Below, piece after piece: positions 1 to 11,477 of a stretch of 45,947 nucleotides of DNA (its first letter is position 1; each line of letters opens with the position of its first letter). A program made the translations under genes and the position numbers. The notes under the pieces are model-generated. The model made no database searches, was not told the origin of the DNA, and saw nothing but the letters and a program-made list of their open reading frames with translations. Origin of the DNA: Fibrobacteria bacterium (GTDB lineage: Bacteria; Fibrobacterota; Fibrobacteria; UBA11236); assembly GCA_017881725.1 (NCBI GenBank), contig JADGQO010000060.1:1-45947 (forward strand). Reading direction: 5' to 3'.

Positions 1-29
1 AAAAATACGGATATATTTGGCCTCGAACT

Positions 30-56
30 TTAGCACTCGGGTTGGCTGAGTGCTAA
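30..56 (+). promoter_or_regulatory. CIRCE operator (HrcA-binding site) of groESL
   Basis: A perfect inverted repeat: TTAGCACTC at 30-38, a 9-nt spacer, and GAGTGCTAA at 48-56. This is the exact CIRCE consensus bound by the HrcA repressor. It lies about 50 nt upstream of groES, in the usual 5' untranslated position. A TATATT at 12-17 could be the -10 box; the -35 would then lie before the window. The HrcA gene itself is at 2240-3283. The motif is certain from sequence; its regulatory role follows from established HrcA/CIRCE biology. Confidence 0.97.
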
Positions 57-109
57 AACCACCAATCCGATGAAGCAAATACTCATCATCGCATAACAAG
101 GAGATGGAG

Positions 110-394
110 ATGGCAGTCAAACCCCTCGCAGATCGAGTTCTCGTCGAAGCCCTGGAAGCGGCCGAAAAAACCGCCGGCGGACTTTACGTTCCGGACACGG
201 CCAAAGAGAAGCCCCAGAAGGGTCGCATCATCGCCGCCGGACCCGGCAAGGCGTCGGATGCCGGCGCTTTGATCAAGATGGAAGTCAAAGTCGGCGACAC
301 GGTGTTGTACGGCAAGTACTCCGGCACGGAAGTCACCGTGGAAGGCAAGGAATACCTCATCATGCGCGAGAGCGACGTCCTGGCAATCATTTAG
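110..394 (+). CDS. groES: Co-chaperonin GroES
   Basis: GroES forms the heptameric lid of the GroEL folding chamber in the cytoplasm. The 94-residue product begins [13 protein letters not shown] and carries the mobile-loop region ([16 protein letters not shown]) and the family C-terminus with a GKYSGTEV segment. An in-frame ATG exists at 104, but the Shine-Dalgarno AAGGAG (98-103) abuts it directly. It sits 6 nt before the ATG at 110, so 110 is the better start and also gives the canonical MAVKP N-terminus. It is the first gene of the groESL operon under the CIRCE at 30-56, with groEL 69 nt downstream. Length is normal for the family. Confidence 0.97.
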   Translation: MAVKPLADRVLVEALEAAEKTAGGLYVPDTAKEKPQKGRIIAAGPGKASDAGALIKMEVKVGDTVLYGKYSGTEVTVEGKEYLIMRESDVLAII

Positions 395-463
395 CAAGCC
401 CGACCAAAAATATTGGTCACTTGAACGCAACCAGAAATTAAACAGTTAACAGGAGATACATGA

Positions 464-2113
<1,650 letters not shown>

Positions 2114-2146
2114 TCATCCCTTCCTTCGCAATGTCGAAGTGAAGCG

Positions 2147-2180
2147 ATCCCCTGGCGCCCCACGGCGTCAGGGGATTTTT
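2147..2180 (+). terminator. Rho-independent terminator after groESL
   Basis: A 13-bp stem (2147-2159 with 2164-2176, one G-U pair) closes a 4-nt CCAC loop. It is followed immediately by TTTTT through 2180. It lies 33 nt after the groEL stop and separates groESL from hrcA-grpE-dnaK-dnaJ. Confidence 0.93.
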
Positions 2181-2239
2181 CGCAAATAGGTATTTTCCTT
2201 TTTCTGATCATTCGCCCTGGAACAACGGCCGGACCCTTG

Positions 2240-3283
2240 ATGAACAACCCTCTTAATCGCAGGCAAAAACAGGTCCTAACGGCCATCGTCGATCACTATA
2301 TCGTCAAGGCGGAGCCGGTTTCCTCCAAAGTGCTGAGCGTCAACCCCATCCTGCAGGCCAGCAGCGCCACCATCCGCAATACCATGGTGGAACTGGAACA
2401 GATGGGTTTTGTCGAACAACCGCATTCCAGCGCCGGACGCACCCCCACCGATCGGGGATACCGCACTTACATCGACGAGCTGATGCCCGTCGAAACCCTG
2501 ACGCCAAACGAATGCGAAGCCATCGAAGCGGAAATCGCCGAGGCCCGCGACGAGCAGGAAGTTTTAAGCGTCACCGCCAAGATGTTGGAACGGCTGACCA
2601 AGCAATTGGGGGTGGCGGTTGCACCGTCCTTGTCCCAATCCAAATTTCAAAATCTTTCCCTGATACCCATCGCCGAAAATCGGGTCATGATTATTCTCTC
2701 GGTGGCCGATACGGTATTTCGAACCACTTGGGTGGACCCGGGCATTGAAACCTCCATTTTCCGATTGGAGTCGATAGCCCGTCGTATTACTGAACAAATG
2801 TACGGCAAACCTGTTTCATTATTGAACGCACTCCTTAAAAACCCCATGGAAACCCTGAATTCCGAGGACGAGCGGCCCGCGCTTCAATTGTTTGAGCGTT
2901 CCATTTCGAAACTATTCCAGGGTGAAAAGAGTGAAGACATTTCAATATCGGGCACCAAAAATATTGTCGGGCAGCAGAATTTTGAGACTATTGAGGAAAT
3001 GGACAGCATTTTAGACCTGTTGGATTCAAAAATGGCCCTGGTACACTTCTTGCGCCAAAGGAATTCAAACGACGGAGTCCATGTCACGATTGGCACGGAA
3101 AACCGGGACGGGTATCCCTTACGGTCTGTTTCCATCGTCACTTCGGCGTTTACCATGGGCGGCGCCCAGGGAATTGTCGGCGTGATGGGACCAAAACGCA
3201 TGCCCTACTCGCGGTTGATTGCGATTGTGGACCATACCGCCAAGGTGTTAAGCCGTGATCACGGACCTGATACGGGGCATTGA
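2240..3283 (+). CDS. hrcA: Heat-inducible transcription repressor HrcA
   Basis: HrcA binds CIRCE operators and represses chaperone genes; GroEL promotes its active fold. The 347-residue product opens with the winged-helix DNA-binding domain (NRRQKQVLTAIVDHYI, then SSATIRNTMVELEQMGF, then HSSAGRTPTDRGYR, about residues 5-80). A GAF-like core and the C-terminal segment VGVMGPKRMPYSRLIAIVDH follow, all diagnostic. Start is ATG at 2240; TTG at 2237 is an in-frame alternative, and neither has a strong Shine-Dalgarno. It heads the hrcA-grpE-dnaK-dnaJ cluster and its stop lies 11 nt before the preferred grpE start. I see no CIRCE upstream of hrcA, so autoregulation at this promoter is not evident. 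Confidence 0.95.
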   Translation: MNNPLNRRQKQVLTAIVDHYIVKAEPVSSKVLSVNPILQASSATIRNTMVELEQMGFVEQPHSSAGRTPTDRGYRTYIDELMPVETLTPNECEAIEAEIAEARDEQEVLSVTAKMLERLTKQLGVAVAPSLSQSKFQNLSLIPIAENRVMIILSVADTVFRTTWVDPGIETSIFRLESIARRITEQMYGKPVSLLNALLKNPMETLNSEDERPALQLFERSISKLFQGEKSEDISISGTKNIVGQQNFETIEEMDSILDLLDSKMALVHFLRQRNSNDGVHVTIGTENRDGYPLRSVSIVTSAFTMGGAQGIVGVMGPKRMPYSRLIAIVDHTAKVLSRDHGPDTGH

Positions 3284-3294
3284 AAAGGAAAAGC

Positions 3295-3900
3295 ATGGCA
3301 ACGGCACGGGATAGCGAATGGGAAAACTCCAGCGGTTCGGAGCAGAACCAATTCAGCGGCGACTCCGCGGAATTCGGACAGTCGGGCGAATCGGACGAAG
3401 GCAACGGATTGAATGAGACCAATAAAAATGGTGGTTCCGAATCCGGAAGCGGCAACCTGCAGGCCGAAGTGCAGGATCTGAAAGACAAGAACCTGCGCTT
3501 GTACGCCGAGTTCGAAAACTTCAGAAGGCGCACGAGCAAGGAAAATTTTGAATTGATCGCTTCGGCCAATGCCAAGCTGATCGGCAAGCTGACGGACGTG
3601 CTGGACAATTTCGAATTGGCTTTCGATCCCAAGCATAAGGCCGCCAAGCCGGAGGATTTCGAGAAAGGCATTAAGCTCATCTTCGCCAAGTTCAAGGACA
3701 TCCTGTCGGAAGAAGGCCTCACCGAAGTCAATCCGGTCGGGGAGGAGTTCGATCCGAACCTGCACGAAGCCTTGATGCAGCAACCCAGCGAAACGGTTCC
3801 GGAGAACCATGTGGCGCAAGTCCTGCAAAAGGGCTACAAGGTGAAGGCGAAAATATTAAAGCATGCGAAAGTCATCGTATCGACCGGGAAGCCGGATTAA
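3295..3900 (+). CDS. grpE: Nucleotide exchange factor GrpE
   Basis: GrpE releases ADP from DnaK and acts as a homodimer. The 201-residue product has a long acidic, serine/glycine/asparagine-rich N-terminus (about residues 1-55), then a coiled-coil helix (LQAEVQDLKDKNLRLYAEFE). The conserved NFRRRTSKE segment and the C-terminal beta domain (PNLHEALMQQPSE, VLQKGYKVK) follow. ATG 3295 has AAGGA (3285-3289) at 5-nt spacing and is preferred over an in-frame TTG at 3280 that overlaps the hrcA stop. It lies between hrcA and dnaK, the classical order. The low-complexity N-terminus is longer than in E. coli but common in the family. Confidence 0.95.
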   Translation: MATARDSEWENSSGSEQNQFSGDSAEFGQSGESDEGNGLNETNKNGGSESGSGNLQAEVQDLKDKNLRLYAEFENFRRRTSKENFELIASANAKLIGKLTDVLDNFELAFDPKHKAAKPEDFEKGIKLIFAKFKDILSEEGLTEVNPVGEEFDPNLHEALMQQPSETVPENHVAQVLQKGYKVKAKILKHAKVIVSTGKPD

Positions 3901-3971
3901 GCAATCGGGAACGCGGCGCGAGGCAAGACCTCCGGTCCGCGCAAAAAAAAAGTTTTTGAAAGGGCAATACC

Positions 3972-5924
<1,953 letters not shown>

Positions 5925-5927
5925 CGA

Positions 5928-7049
5928 ATGGCCGCGAAAAGGGATTACTACGAGGTCTTAGGCATCACCAAGGATGCCGACCTCGCGGCGATCAAATCGG
6001 CGTATAAGAAATTGGCCGTCAAATTCCATCCGGATAAGAATCCGGGGGATAAGGCCGCGGAAGAGAATTTCAAGGAAGCGGCCGAAGCCTACGGTGCCCT
6101 AAGCGACGCGCAGAAGCGCGCCCAATATGATCGTTTCGGCCATGCGGGCATGCAGGGTTCGGGAGGCGGGCCGGAAGGCTTCAGCAATTTCGAAGACATC
6201 TTCAGCGCCTTCGGGGATATTTTCGGCGGTGATGTTTTTGGACGGCAAGGAGGCGGACGCGGACGCGTGCGCTCAGGCCCTCCGCGCGGCCAGGACCTGC
6301 AAATCGCCTTGACGGTAACCTTGGCGGAAATCGACAAGGGCGTCACCAAGAAGGTCAAGCTCAAGCGCTATAATAAATGCGGATCCTGCGCGGGACAAGG
6401 CGGTACGGGTAAGCATACCTGCACCGTCTGCGCCGGCCAAGGCCAAGTGCGGCAAGTGCAAAGCTCCTTCTTCGGTCAAATCGTGAACGTGACTACCTGC
6501 CCGGAATGCATGGGTGCGGGCCACACGATTAAGTCGAAATGCGCGACCTGCCACGGTTCTGGCCGGAACCAGGAGGAAGTGACCTTATCCATCGACGTGC
6601 CCGCAGGCGTGGAGGAAAGCAATTACCTGACCTTGCGCGGCGAAGGCCATGCGGGGCCCTCCGGCGGAGCCAGCGGGGATTTGCTCGTGGCCATCAAAGA
6701 AGCCAAGGACGAGACGTTCGAGAGGCGCGGAACGGATTTGTATTGCCAGGTGGAGGTTCCCTATACGGCTGTGGCGCTGGGAGGGGAAATCCGCGTAGCC
6801 ACCTTGGACGGCGAAGTGGATTTGAAGATTCCGGCGGGAACGCAAAGCGAAAAGCTGATGCGCTTGCGCAACAAGGGCCTGCCGGATCTACAGGGACACG
6901 CGCGCGGCAGTCTGTACGTGAAAATCCACGTGCATACTCCCGAAAACCTGACCTCGCGGGAAATCGAATTGTTGAAGGAGTTGGAGAAGGTCCAGGAAAA
7001 CGATCATCCCAAGTCCTTTTTCCAGAAGGCCAAGACTTTTTTCAGCTAA
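5928..7049 (+). CDS. dnaJ: Co-chaperone DnaJ (Hsp40, type I)
   Basis: DnaJ delivers clients to DnaK and stimulates its ATPase. The 373-residue product carries an N-terminal J domain with the HPD motif (VKFHPDKNPGD, near residue 35). A Gly/Phe-rich region follows (about 75-115), then four CxxCxGxG zinc motifs: CGSCAGQG, CTVCAGQG, CPECMGAG and CATCHGSG (about 147-212). The C-terminal client-binding domain has PAGVEESNYLTLRGEGHAG. All type I hallmarks are present. It starts 3 nt after dnaK and is the last chaperone gene; 136 nt without recognised signals separate it from the next gene. Confidence 0.97.
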   Translation: MAAKRDYYEVLGITKDADLAAIKSAYKKLAVKFHPDKNPGDKAAEENFKEAAEAYGALSDAQKRAQYDRFGHAGMQGSGGGPEGFSNFEDIFSAFGDIFGGDVFGRQGGGRGRVRSGPPRGQDLQIALTVTLAEIDKGVTKKVKLKRYNKCGSCAGQGGTGKHTCTVCAGQGQVRQVQSSFFGQIVNVTTCPECMGAGHTIKSKCATCHGSGRNQEEVTLSIDVPAGVEESNYLTLRGEGHAGPSGGASGDLLVAIKEAKDETFERRGTDLYCQVEVPYTAVALGGEIRVATLDGEVDLKIPAGTQSEKLMRLRNKGLPDLQGHARGSLYVKIHVHTPENLTSREIELLKELEKVQENDHPKSFFQKAKTFFS

Positions 7050-7185
7050 GCCGAACCAAGGTCGACCGACGCGGACTCACGAAATCCCGGACAGGTCATG
7101 CGGCGGCAGGGAATTTTGCGGGCTCGGGTAACGGAGCGGTTACGTGGGATCACGGGCCGATGAGTTTGAGGACCGGTAGGCGAAA

Positions 7186-8583
7186 ATGAAAATTTTCATA
7201 CTCGACAGCGACCCGGAGCTCAAGAAGGAAGTCTTCAACAACTGGTCCATACCCAATACGGAAATCATGGAAAGCAGCGGCGGACAGAACGCCATCAAGC
7301 TGCTGACCCAGGGCGGCATCGGGGCCTTGTTCCTCTCCACCGACCTGCTCACCATCGACAATCTCGACATCCTCGATTTGGCCAAGGAAAGCAACCCCGG
7401 CATTGAAGTGTTCATCCTCGGCGGGGTTCGGGACACTCAAAAAGCCGAACAGGCTGTAGAGCGCGGGGCGCATTCCTTCCTGCTTAAGCCCGTCAACGTG
7501 AAACTGTTGGAAAGCCTGGCCTCCAAGGCCGTAAGCCACTCCCTGACGCGCAAGAATGTCCGGGTTTTGGAGGAAAGGCTTCTGGAAGACGTGCTGGGCG
7601 CGTCGCCGGCCATGAAGAAAATCCTGAAGACCGTCACCAAGGTGGCCCCGACCAACAGCACCATCCTGATATCCGGTGAGAGCGGCACGGGCAAAGAATT
7701 CATGGCCAATATCATCCACCGGTTAAGCCATCGTTCGGAGGAGAGTTTCGTCGCCGTCAATTGCGGCGCCATTCCGGAAAGCCTCGTGGAATCGGAATTG
7801 TTCGGCTCGCGCAAAGGATCTTATACCGGATCGATCGCCGACCGCAAGGGCCTGTTCGAAATGGCCGACAAGGGCACCTTGTTCCTTGATGAAATCGGTG
7901 AACTTTCCTTGAACACCCAAGTCAAGTTGTTGCGCTTTTTGCAGGAGAAGGAAATCCGCCGCGTCGGCGACAACGAAAACAAATACGTGGACGTGCGCGT
8001 CATGGCCGCCAGCAATCGGGATCTTCACCGGGCCATCGCCAACGGGACTTTCCGCGAGGATTTGTATTATCGCTTAAGCATTTTCCACCTGACTTTGCCG
8101 CCCCTGCGCGACCGCCGCTCCTCCATTCCGTCCCTCATCCGCACCTTCGTCAAGAAATACGCCGCGGAAGGCAAAAAGGAAATCCACGGCATGGCCAAGG
8201 CCGCCGAAGCCGTGCTGATGAACTACGACTATCCGGGAAACATCCGCCAATTGGAAAACATCATCGAACATGCCGTAGCGTTATGCGAGACGGAAAACAT
8301 CGTTATGGATGATTTGCCGGAATACCTGGTGAAAGCCCAACCGGCGGTTTTCGCCCTTCCGAAGGGGAGTAACACCGTAGTTACGGAGGATCCGGGAGCC
8401 TTGGTGACCCTCGCGGAGCTGGAAAAGGAATACATCCGCAAAGCCCTGGACATTTGCCATCGCAACCACACGGAGGCGGCGCGTAGGCTGGGAATTTCCC
8501 GTTCCACCTTATGGCGCAAACTCAAGGAGCATGGCTTGAGCGACGGTAATATGGAAATCGCAGTGAAGGACATGGGTAAGTAA
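7186..8583 (+). CDS. Sigma-54-dependent transcriptional activator, NtrC type, atypical receiver
   Basis: A 465-residue enhancer-binding protein. Residues 1-120 form a receiver-like domain (ILDSDPE at the acidic pocket, D53 near the phosphorylation site, LLKP with the conserved Lys). Residues about 137-370 form the AAA+ domain with Walker A GESGTGKE and Walker B GTLFLDEIGEL. The sigma-54-contact loop at 211-216 reads GSYTGS, not GAFTGA. The C-terminus is a Fis-type helix-turn-helix (NHTEAARRLGISRSTLWRKL). The receiver is unusual: the switch Thr position reads Gly (FILGG), and the beta3-alpha3 loop is shorter and lacks the usual Pro. No histidine kinase gene is adjacent. A strong sigma-54 promoter lies 250 nt downstream at 8832-8847, which this protein may control. 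Confidence 0.93.
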   Translation: MKIFILDSDPELKKEVFNNWSIPNTEIMESSGGQNAIKLLTQGGIGALFLSTDLLTIDNLDILDLAKESNPGIEVFILGGVRDTQKAEQAVERGAHSFLLKPVNVKLLESLASKAVSHSLTRKNVRVLEERLLEDVLGASPAMKKILKTVTKVAPTNSTILISGESGTGKEFMANIIHRLSHRSEESFVAVNCGAIPESLVESELFGSRKGSYTGSIADRKGLFEMADKGTLFLDEIGELSLNTQVKLLRFLQEKEIRRVGDNENKYVDVRVMAASNRDLHRAIANGTFREDLYYRLSIFHLTLPPLRDRRSSIPSLIRTFVKKYAAEGKKEIHGMAKAAEAVLMNYDYPGNIRQLENIIEHAVALCETENIVMDDLPEYLVKAQPAVFALPKGSNTVVTEDPGALVTLAELEKEYIRKALDICHRNHTEAARRLGISRSTLWRKLKEHGLSDGNMEIAVKDMGK

Positions 8584-8732
8584 CCAAGCGGAAATCGATC
8601 ACCCATGGGTTTCTAAAAAATGCGATTGAATTCGCGTTGGCGAGGCCGCTATCGAATTCCGAAGCTACGGTCCTCTACCGCACAATCCCCGGCAAGAAAC
8701 TGCCCACCCGAACTACAAACCGTCGATTTTTT

Positions 8733-8763
8733 AGACAGGTGACTGTTTCATATACAGACAGGT
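8733..8763 (+). promoter_or_regulatory. Candidate enhancer (upstream activating) sites
   Basis: Two direct copies of AGACAGGT at 8733-8740 and 8756-8763, 23 bp apart. ACAG-N4-CTGT at 8735-8746 forms an inverted repeat, and a further ACAG at 8754-8757 pairs with CTGT at 8743-8746. The block lies about 70-100 bp upstream of the -24 element at 8833, a plausible distance for binding sites of the activator encoded just upstream. The repeats are seen; their function is inference. Confidence 0.4.
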
Positions 8764-8831
8764 ATCACCCCTTTTTTAATCTCACTGACATTTTTCCTCC
8801 ATTTTGAGCACTCTTGCCCTCCTCGCGATAA

Positions 8832-8847
8832 TGGCACCGGTCTTGCT
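8832..8847 (+). promoter_or_regulatory. Sigma-54 (-24/-12) promoter of the 60-residue gene
   Basis: The sequence TGGCACCGGTCTTGCT matches the consensus TGGCACG-N4-TTGCW at all but one position. The invariant GG (8833-8834) and GC (8845-8846) are separated by exactly 10 nt. Predicted transcription start is about 8857, giving a leader of some 17 nt with Shine-Dalgarno AAAGGAGA (8863-8870) before the ATG at 8875. A sigma-54 activator gene ends 250 nt upstream. Confidence 0.85.
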
Positions 8848-8874
8848 GTATTTGAGGTGAGGAAAGGAGACACT

Positions 8875-9057
8875 ATGGAACCCCAATTTCGTGATAACCG
8901 CTCGGTGAAGTTGGATAAGGTCTTGTCGCCGGATTTCATCCCGCCACTCGGTGGCCGTCCCATTCGCAATCTGGTCATCGGCAAGGACGATTTTCTCAAT
9001 TTGATCATCGCCATGAATACATCCTGGTCGATGGAAGAATTCTTGGCCAAGGTTTAA
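8875..9057 (+). CDS. Small orphan protein (60 aa) behind a sigma-54 promoter
   Basis: A 60-residue protein of no family I recognise. Its middle is Pro/Gly-rich (SPDFIPPLGGRPIRN) and its C-terminal half looks helical (DDFLNLIIAMNTSWSMEEFLAKV). There is no signal peptide, membrane segment or cysteine pair. Shine-Dalgarno AAGGAG sits 5 nt before the ATG. An in-frame GTG at 8857 would lie at the predicted transcription start and is rejected. A near-consensus sigma-54 promoter at 8832-8847 and a sigma-54 activator gene upstream strongly suggest it is a real, regulated gene. Its stop codon overlaps that of the convergent PurA-like gene, so each lies at the other's 3' end. Confidence 0.72.
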   Translation: MEPQFRDNRSVKLDKVLSPDFIPPLGGRPIRNLVIGKDDFLNLIIAMNTSWSMEEFLAKV

Positions 9058-10457
9058 TTCGCGGCCAGATTTATTTCCGCAACGTCGCGGTAAGTTTTAC
9101 CGGTAGACCCGAAAATAATCGGCATGGCCACGGTTTGGGAAAGTCGTTCAAGAAATTCCCGTCGTGTGCCAATCGTTATTGGATCAAAGCAAGGTCGGGC
9201 GCGCCCCAAGATGACAGTCAACTTTTCCTGCGCGGCCAAATCGCGTGACTTGGCCGGTTCGAGTTTCTCCAGCCGCCCCATACCTTCAACGTCATAAGCC
9301 CCACACCATTTCAATCCTTCGGACAAACTTTCAAAAGCGTCGAGATGACTGACTAAAATTCCTGATAATGGACCGATGCATTCCAATGCGTACCTCATGA
9401 GGACTGCGTCCGGGTGGCCCTGACGGAATGCGCCTTGCCATCCTTCATGGTGGTTATGGGGCTCGGAAAGACGTTGCAATTCCGTATCGTGGGTTGGCAA
9501 AGGACCTTGACCATGGCGCATCAGATAAGTGCGTAACACACCCAGGTGTCGCACGGACTCGGACAATCCCCATTCCAAAACCAACTCCTCCACCGACCCT
9601 GCATGCGTTGAGCTCCATGTCGTATGCGGATGAAAACCTTTCCACTCATCCAGCAATATTCCCTGCGCGCCCTCGAATAAAACCGTTCCGGGACTTCGAA
9701 TCGTATCGACAATAGATTCAGGAGTTGCAGAAGGAACTTTTTGCAGAAGTTCGGCGATGCTCGCCACCCACCGGTCGGGAATGGTTTCGTCCCTGAGAAC
9801 CCCGACTTCGGACTCCATTCGCCCAAGGATATCCGCATTCCGCAGCGCGCTTTGCGACACCGACGCCGGCGCGGAGGCAAACTCGAGGCGTAACTCCAAT
9901 TGCAGCGCGGCTAATTTTTCCCTCGCTTTTCGTGGTTCAAATAAATCCCCGTACCGCAATGCGCAGACGGGATTGTCCAGGGAATGACGCACCGTTTCCC
10001 CGAATCCAATTCCGCAGGTACCATGTGCTGCGGTACCGCGCAGGATTTCCCGCAGGCGGCCCGCGGCTTGGTGGAAAGGCGTATTGATTCGACAACGACC
10101 GTCGATCATGAGGCGCGCCAGGGCATCGTCTACGCCTGCATTTTTTAAAAACCGGTTTTCCACCAGCAAGGCGCCGGGATGCACGACCACCGGAGAGGCC
10201 AACACCGTCCGCACGCCGGGATCGAAAGTGCCGGATCCGAATTGGGAGAAGGTGTGATGACGGCCATCAGGAAGGACTACGTTATGGCCCGCCTGGGCGC
10301 CGCCGTTGAAGCGGACGACGGTATGGGCTTTCCATTGTCGGCACAAAAAATCGGTGAACAATCCTTTTCCGCAATCGCCGAAACCCAATCCCAGGATGGA
10401 TGCGAATTTCGGCGGGTCGGAAGCGATCCGATTATCCAACGCACCGGTGGCAAGCAT
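9054..10457 (-). CDS. Adenylosuccinate synthetase (PurA) paralogue with altered substrate loops
   Basis: PurA makes adenylosuccinate from IMP, Asp and GTP. This 467-residue paralogue keeps the fold landmarks. The P-loop is GFGDCGKG (D28 kept as the general base, Glu replaced by C29). Also present are FNGGAQAGHNVV with the catalytic His, a GTCGIGFGE segment, VLFEGAQGILLD, RHGQGPLPTHD and a terminal FGSTGKTYRDV. Two specificity regions differ. The Arg-rich aspartate/IMP loop before the catalytic domain end reads EGWQGAFRQGHPDAV instead of the usual TGRxRRxGW pattern. The guanine-recognition TKxD reads SHLD. A different substrate is therefore likely. It follows the vWA gene by 9 nt and ends tail to tail with the 60-residue gene. 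It is probably not the housekeeping purA. Confidence 0.85.
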   Translation of the reverse strand: MLATGALDNRIASDPPKFASILGLGFGDCGKGLFTDFLCRQWKAHTVVRFNGGAQAGHNVVLPDGRHHTFSQFGSGTFDPGVRTVLASPVVVHPGALLVENRFLKNAGVDDALARLMIDGRCRINTPFHQAAGRLREILRGTAAHGTCGIGFGETVRHSLDNPVCALRYGDLFEPRKAREKLAALQLELRLEFASAPASVSQSALRNADILGRMESEVGVLRDETIPDRWVASIAELLQKVPSATPESIVDTIRSPGTVLFEGAQGILLDEWKGFHPHTTWSSTHAGSVEELVLEWGLSESVRHLGVLRTYLMRHGQGPLPTHDTELQRLSEPHNHHEGWQGAFRQGHPDAVLMRYALECIGPLSGILVSHLDAFESLSEGLKWCGAYDVEGMGRLEKLEPAKSRDLAAQEKLTVILGRARPCFDPITIGTRREFLERLSQTVAMPIIFGSTGKTYRDVAEINLAAN

Positions 10458-10466
10458 GCTTGCGTA

Positions 10467-11444
10467 TCAACCGAAAATCTTTTTCCACCATACCGGCTTA
10501 ACCGAGGCATCGGTTCCCGACGGTGTGCTAACCCGGCTCAATGCTTGCGGGTCCAGGAGATCCGCGTAACCTCGTAACGCGCGCACAACGGAACCGACGC
10601 GTTCCTTTTCCAAGCCGTTGTCAGTCAACGCCTGGGCGGCCGCCGCGATATCGGGCAGCACCTTTTCCGTCAAACCAACCAAAGCCGCAGCCACGGCGCA
10701 GGTGTCTTCCGGGGACTCCATGCAAATCACATGGTCACCTAGGAGCTTTCTCCAACGCTTCTCGCAATTTTTCCGGCGCGTCAAATCGGGAATCAAATAA
10801 AACAGGTGAAAGGATTCGGAGGCCGCCGCGATAACTTCCTCGATGGGAATGTCTTCATCGAGATTTTCCCCGATCAAAGTCCCGATCTGGTGGCGGGAAA
10901 CTTTTTCATAGGGCAATTCGTCTCCGGTCAAAAACAGGTAACCGCGCTTCTTGCGCTTGGTCCAACAATCCATGTCCGTATGTTGGGCCGCGACGTAAAA
11001 AGCCAGTTCATAACTCTCTTCCCCGCTGCCACCGCCGCCCCGTTCGATATAACAGCGCGTCAATACTTGATCCATCAACTCCGCCGTCGACTCGAACTGT
11101 CCGACTTGCAGAAGCGCCCGATCGGAATTCGCGTCCCCGATGGCCATAAAAAGCAGTTGGGGATCCGGTACCTTGCAAGCGGTCAAAAGTTTCATGAACG
11201 TGGGCAATTCTTTTTGCGCCAACATTTCCGGAATCGCGCCCATGGACCCGGTCACATCAAGGGCGAAAATTATCCCCAAGGAATTCGGGTGGTCGACGCT
11301 GTCGCAGGATTCCCGGACCTTGAGTCCGTGCGGGTTCATCAAAGTGTGGCAACCAGTTTGCTAAAAAACCTCACCGGTGGAAAGATGACTGCGATCCGCG
11401 AGTAACGCTTCATGCGCCGCGTGTGAATAGTTGCCGAATCCCAT
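10467..11444 (-). CDS. von Willebrand A domain protein with an in-frame TAG codon
   Basis: The frame opens at 11444 behind a strong Shine-Dalgarno (GGAGAGGAG, 7-nt spacing) and encodes 27 residues beginning MGFGNYSHAAHEAL. It then meets TAG (11363-11361) and continues in the same frame for nearly 300 more codons: QTGCHTLMNPHGLKVRES, then the vWA domain. MIDAS residues are visible in DVTGSMG (D63-S67 counting the TAG as 28), followed by FMAIGDANSDRA, ERGGGGSGEESYELAF and YLFLTGDELPYE. From memory, related vWA proteins begin with an MGFGxYSH-like segment, so the part before the stop looks like the genuine N-terminus. Without readthrough, translation could restart at TTG 11342 or ATG 11339, which lack a good ribosome site. 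Lies between the kinase-like and PurA-like genes; partner domain for the module. Confidence 0.8.
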
Positions 11445-11477
11445 GATTGAACTCCTCTCCAGTTAAAATGCTGATTA

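Noticed and set aside
8597..8615. Palindrome ACCCATGGGT after the sigma-54 activator as a terminator
   Set aside because: The stem is only 5 bp with no room for a loop, and no T-tract follows.
8805..8815. GAGCACTC resembling half a CIRCE element
   Set aside because: No matching second half at 9-nt spacing.
11361..11363. Genetic-code reassignment of TAG
   Set aside because: groES and groEL end at TAG with correct protein lengths, so TAG is a stop in this genome.
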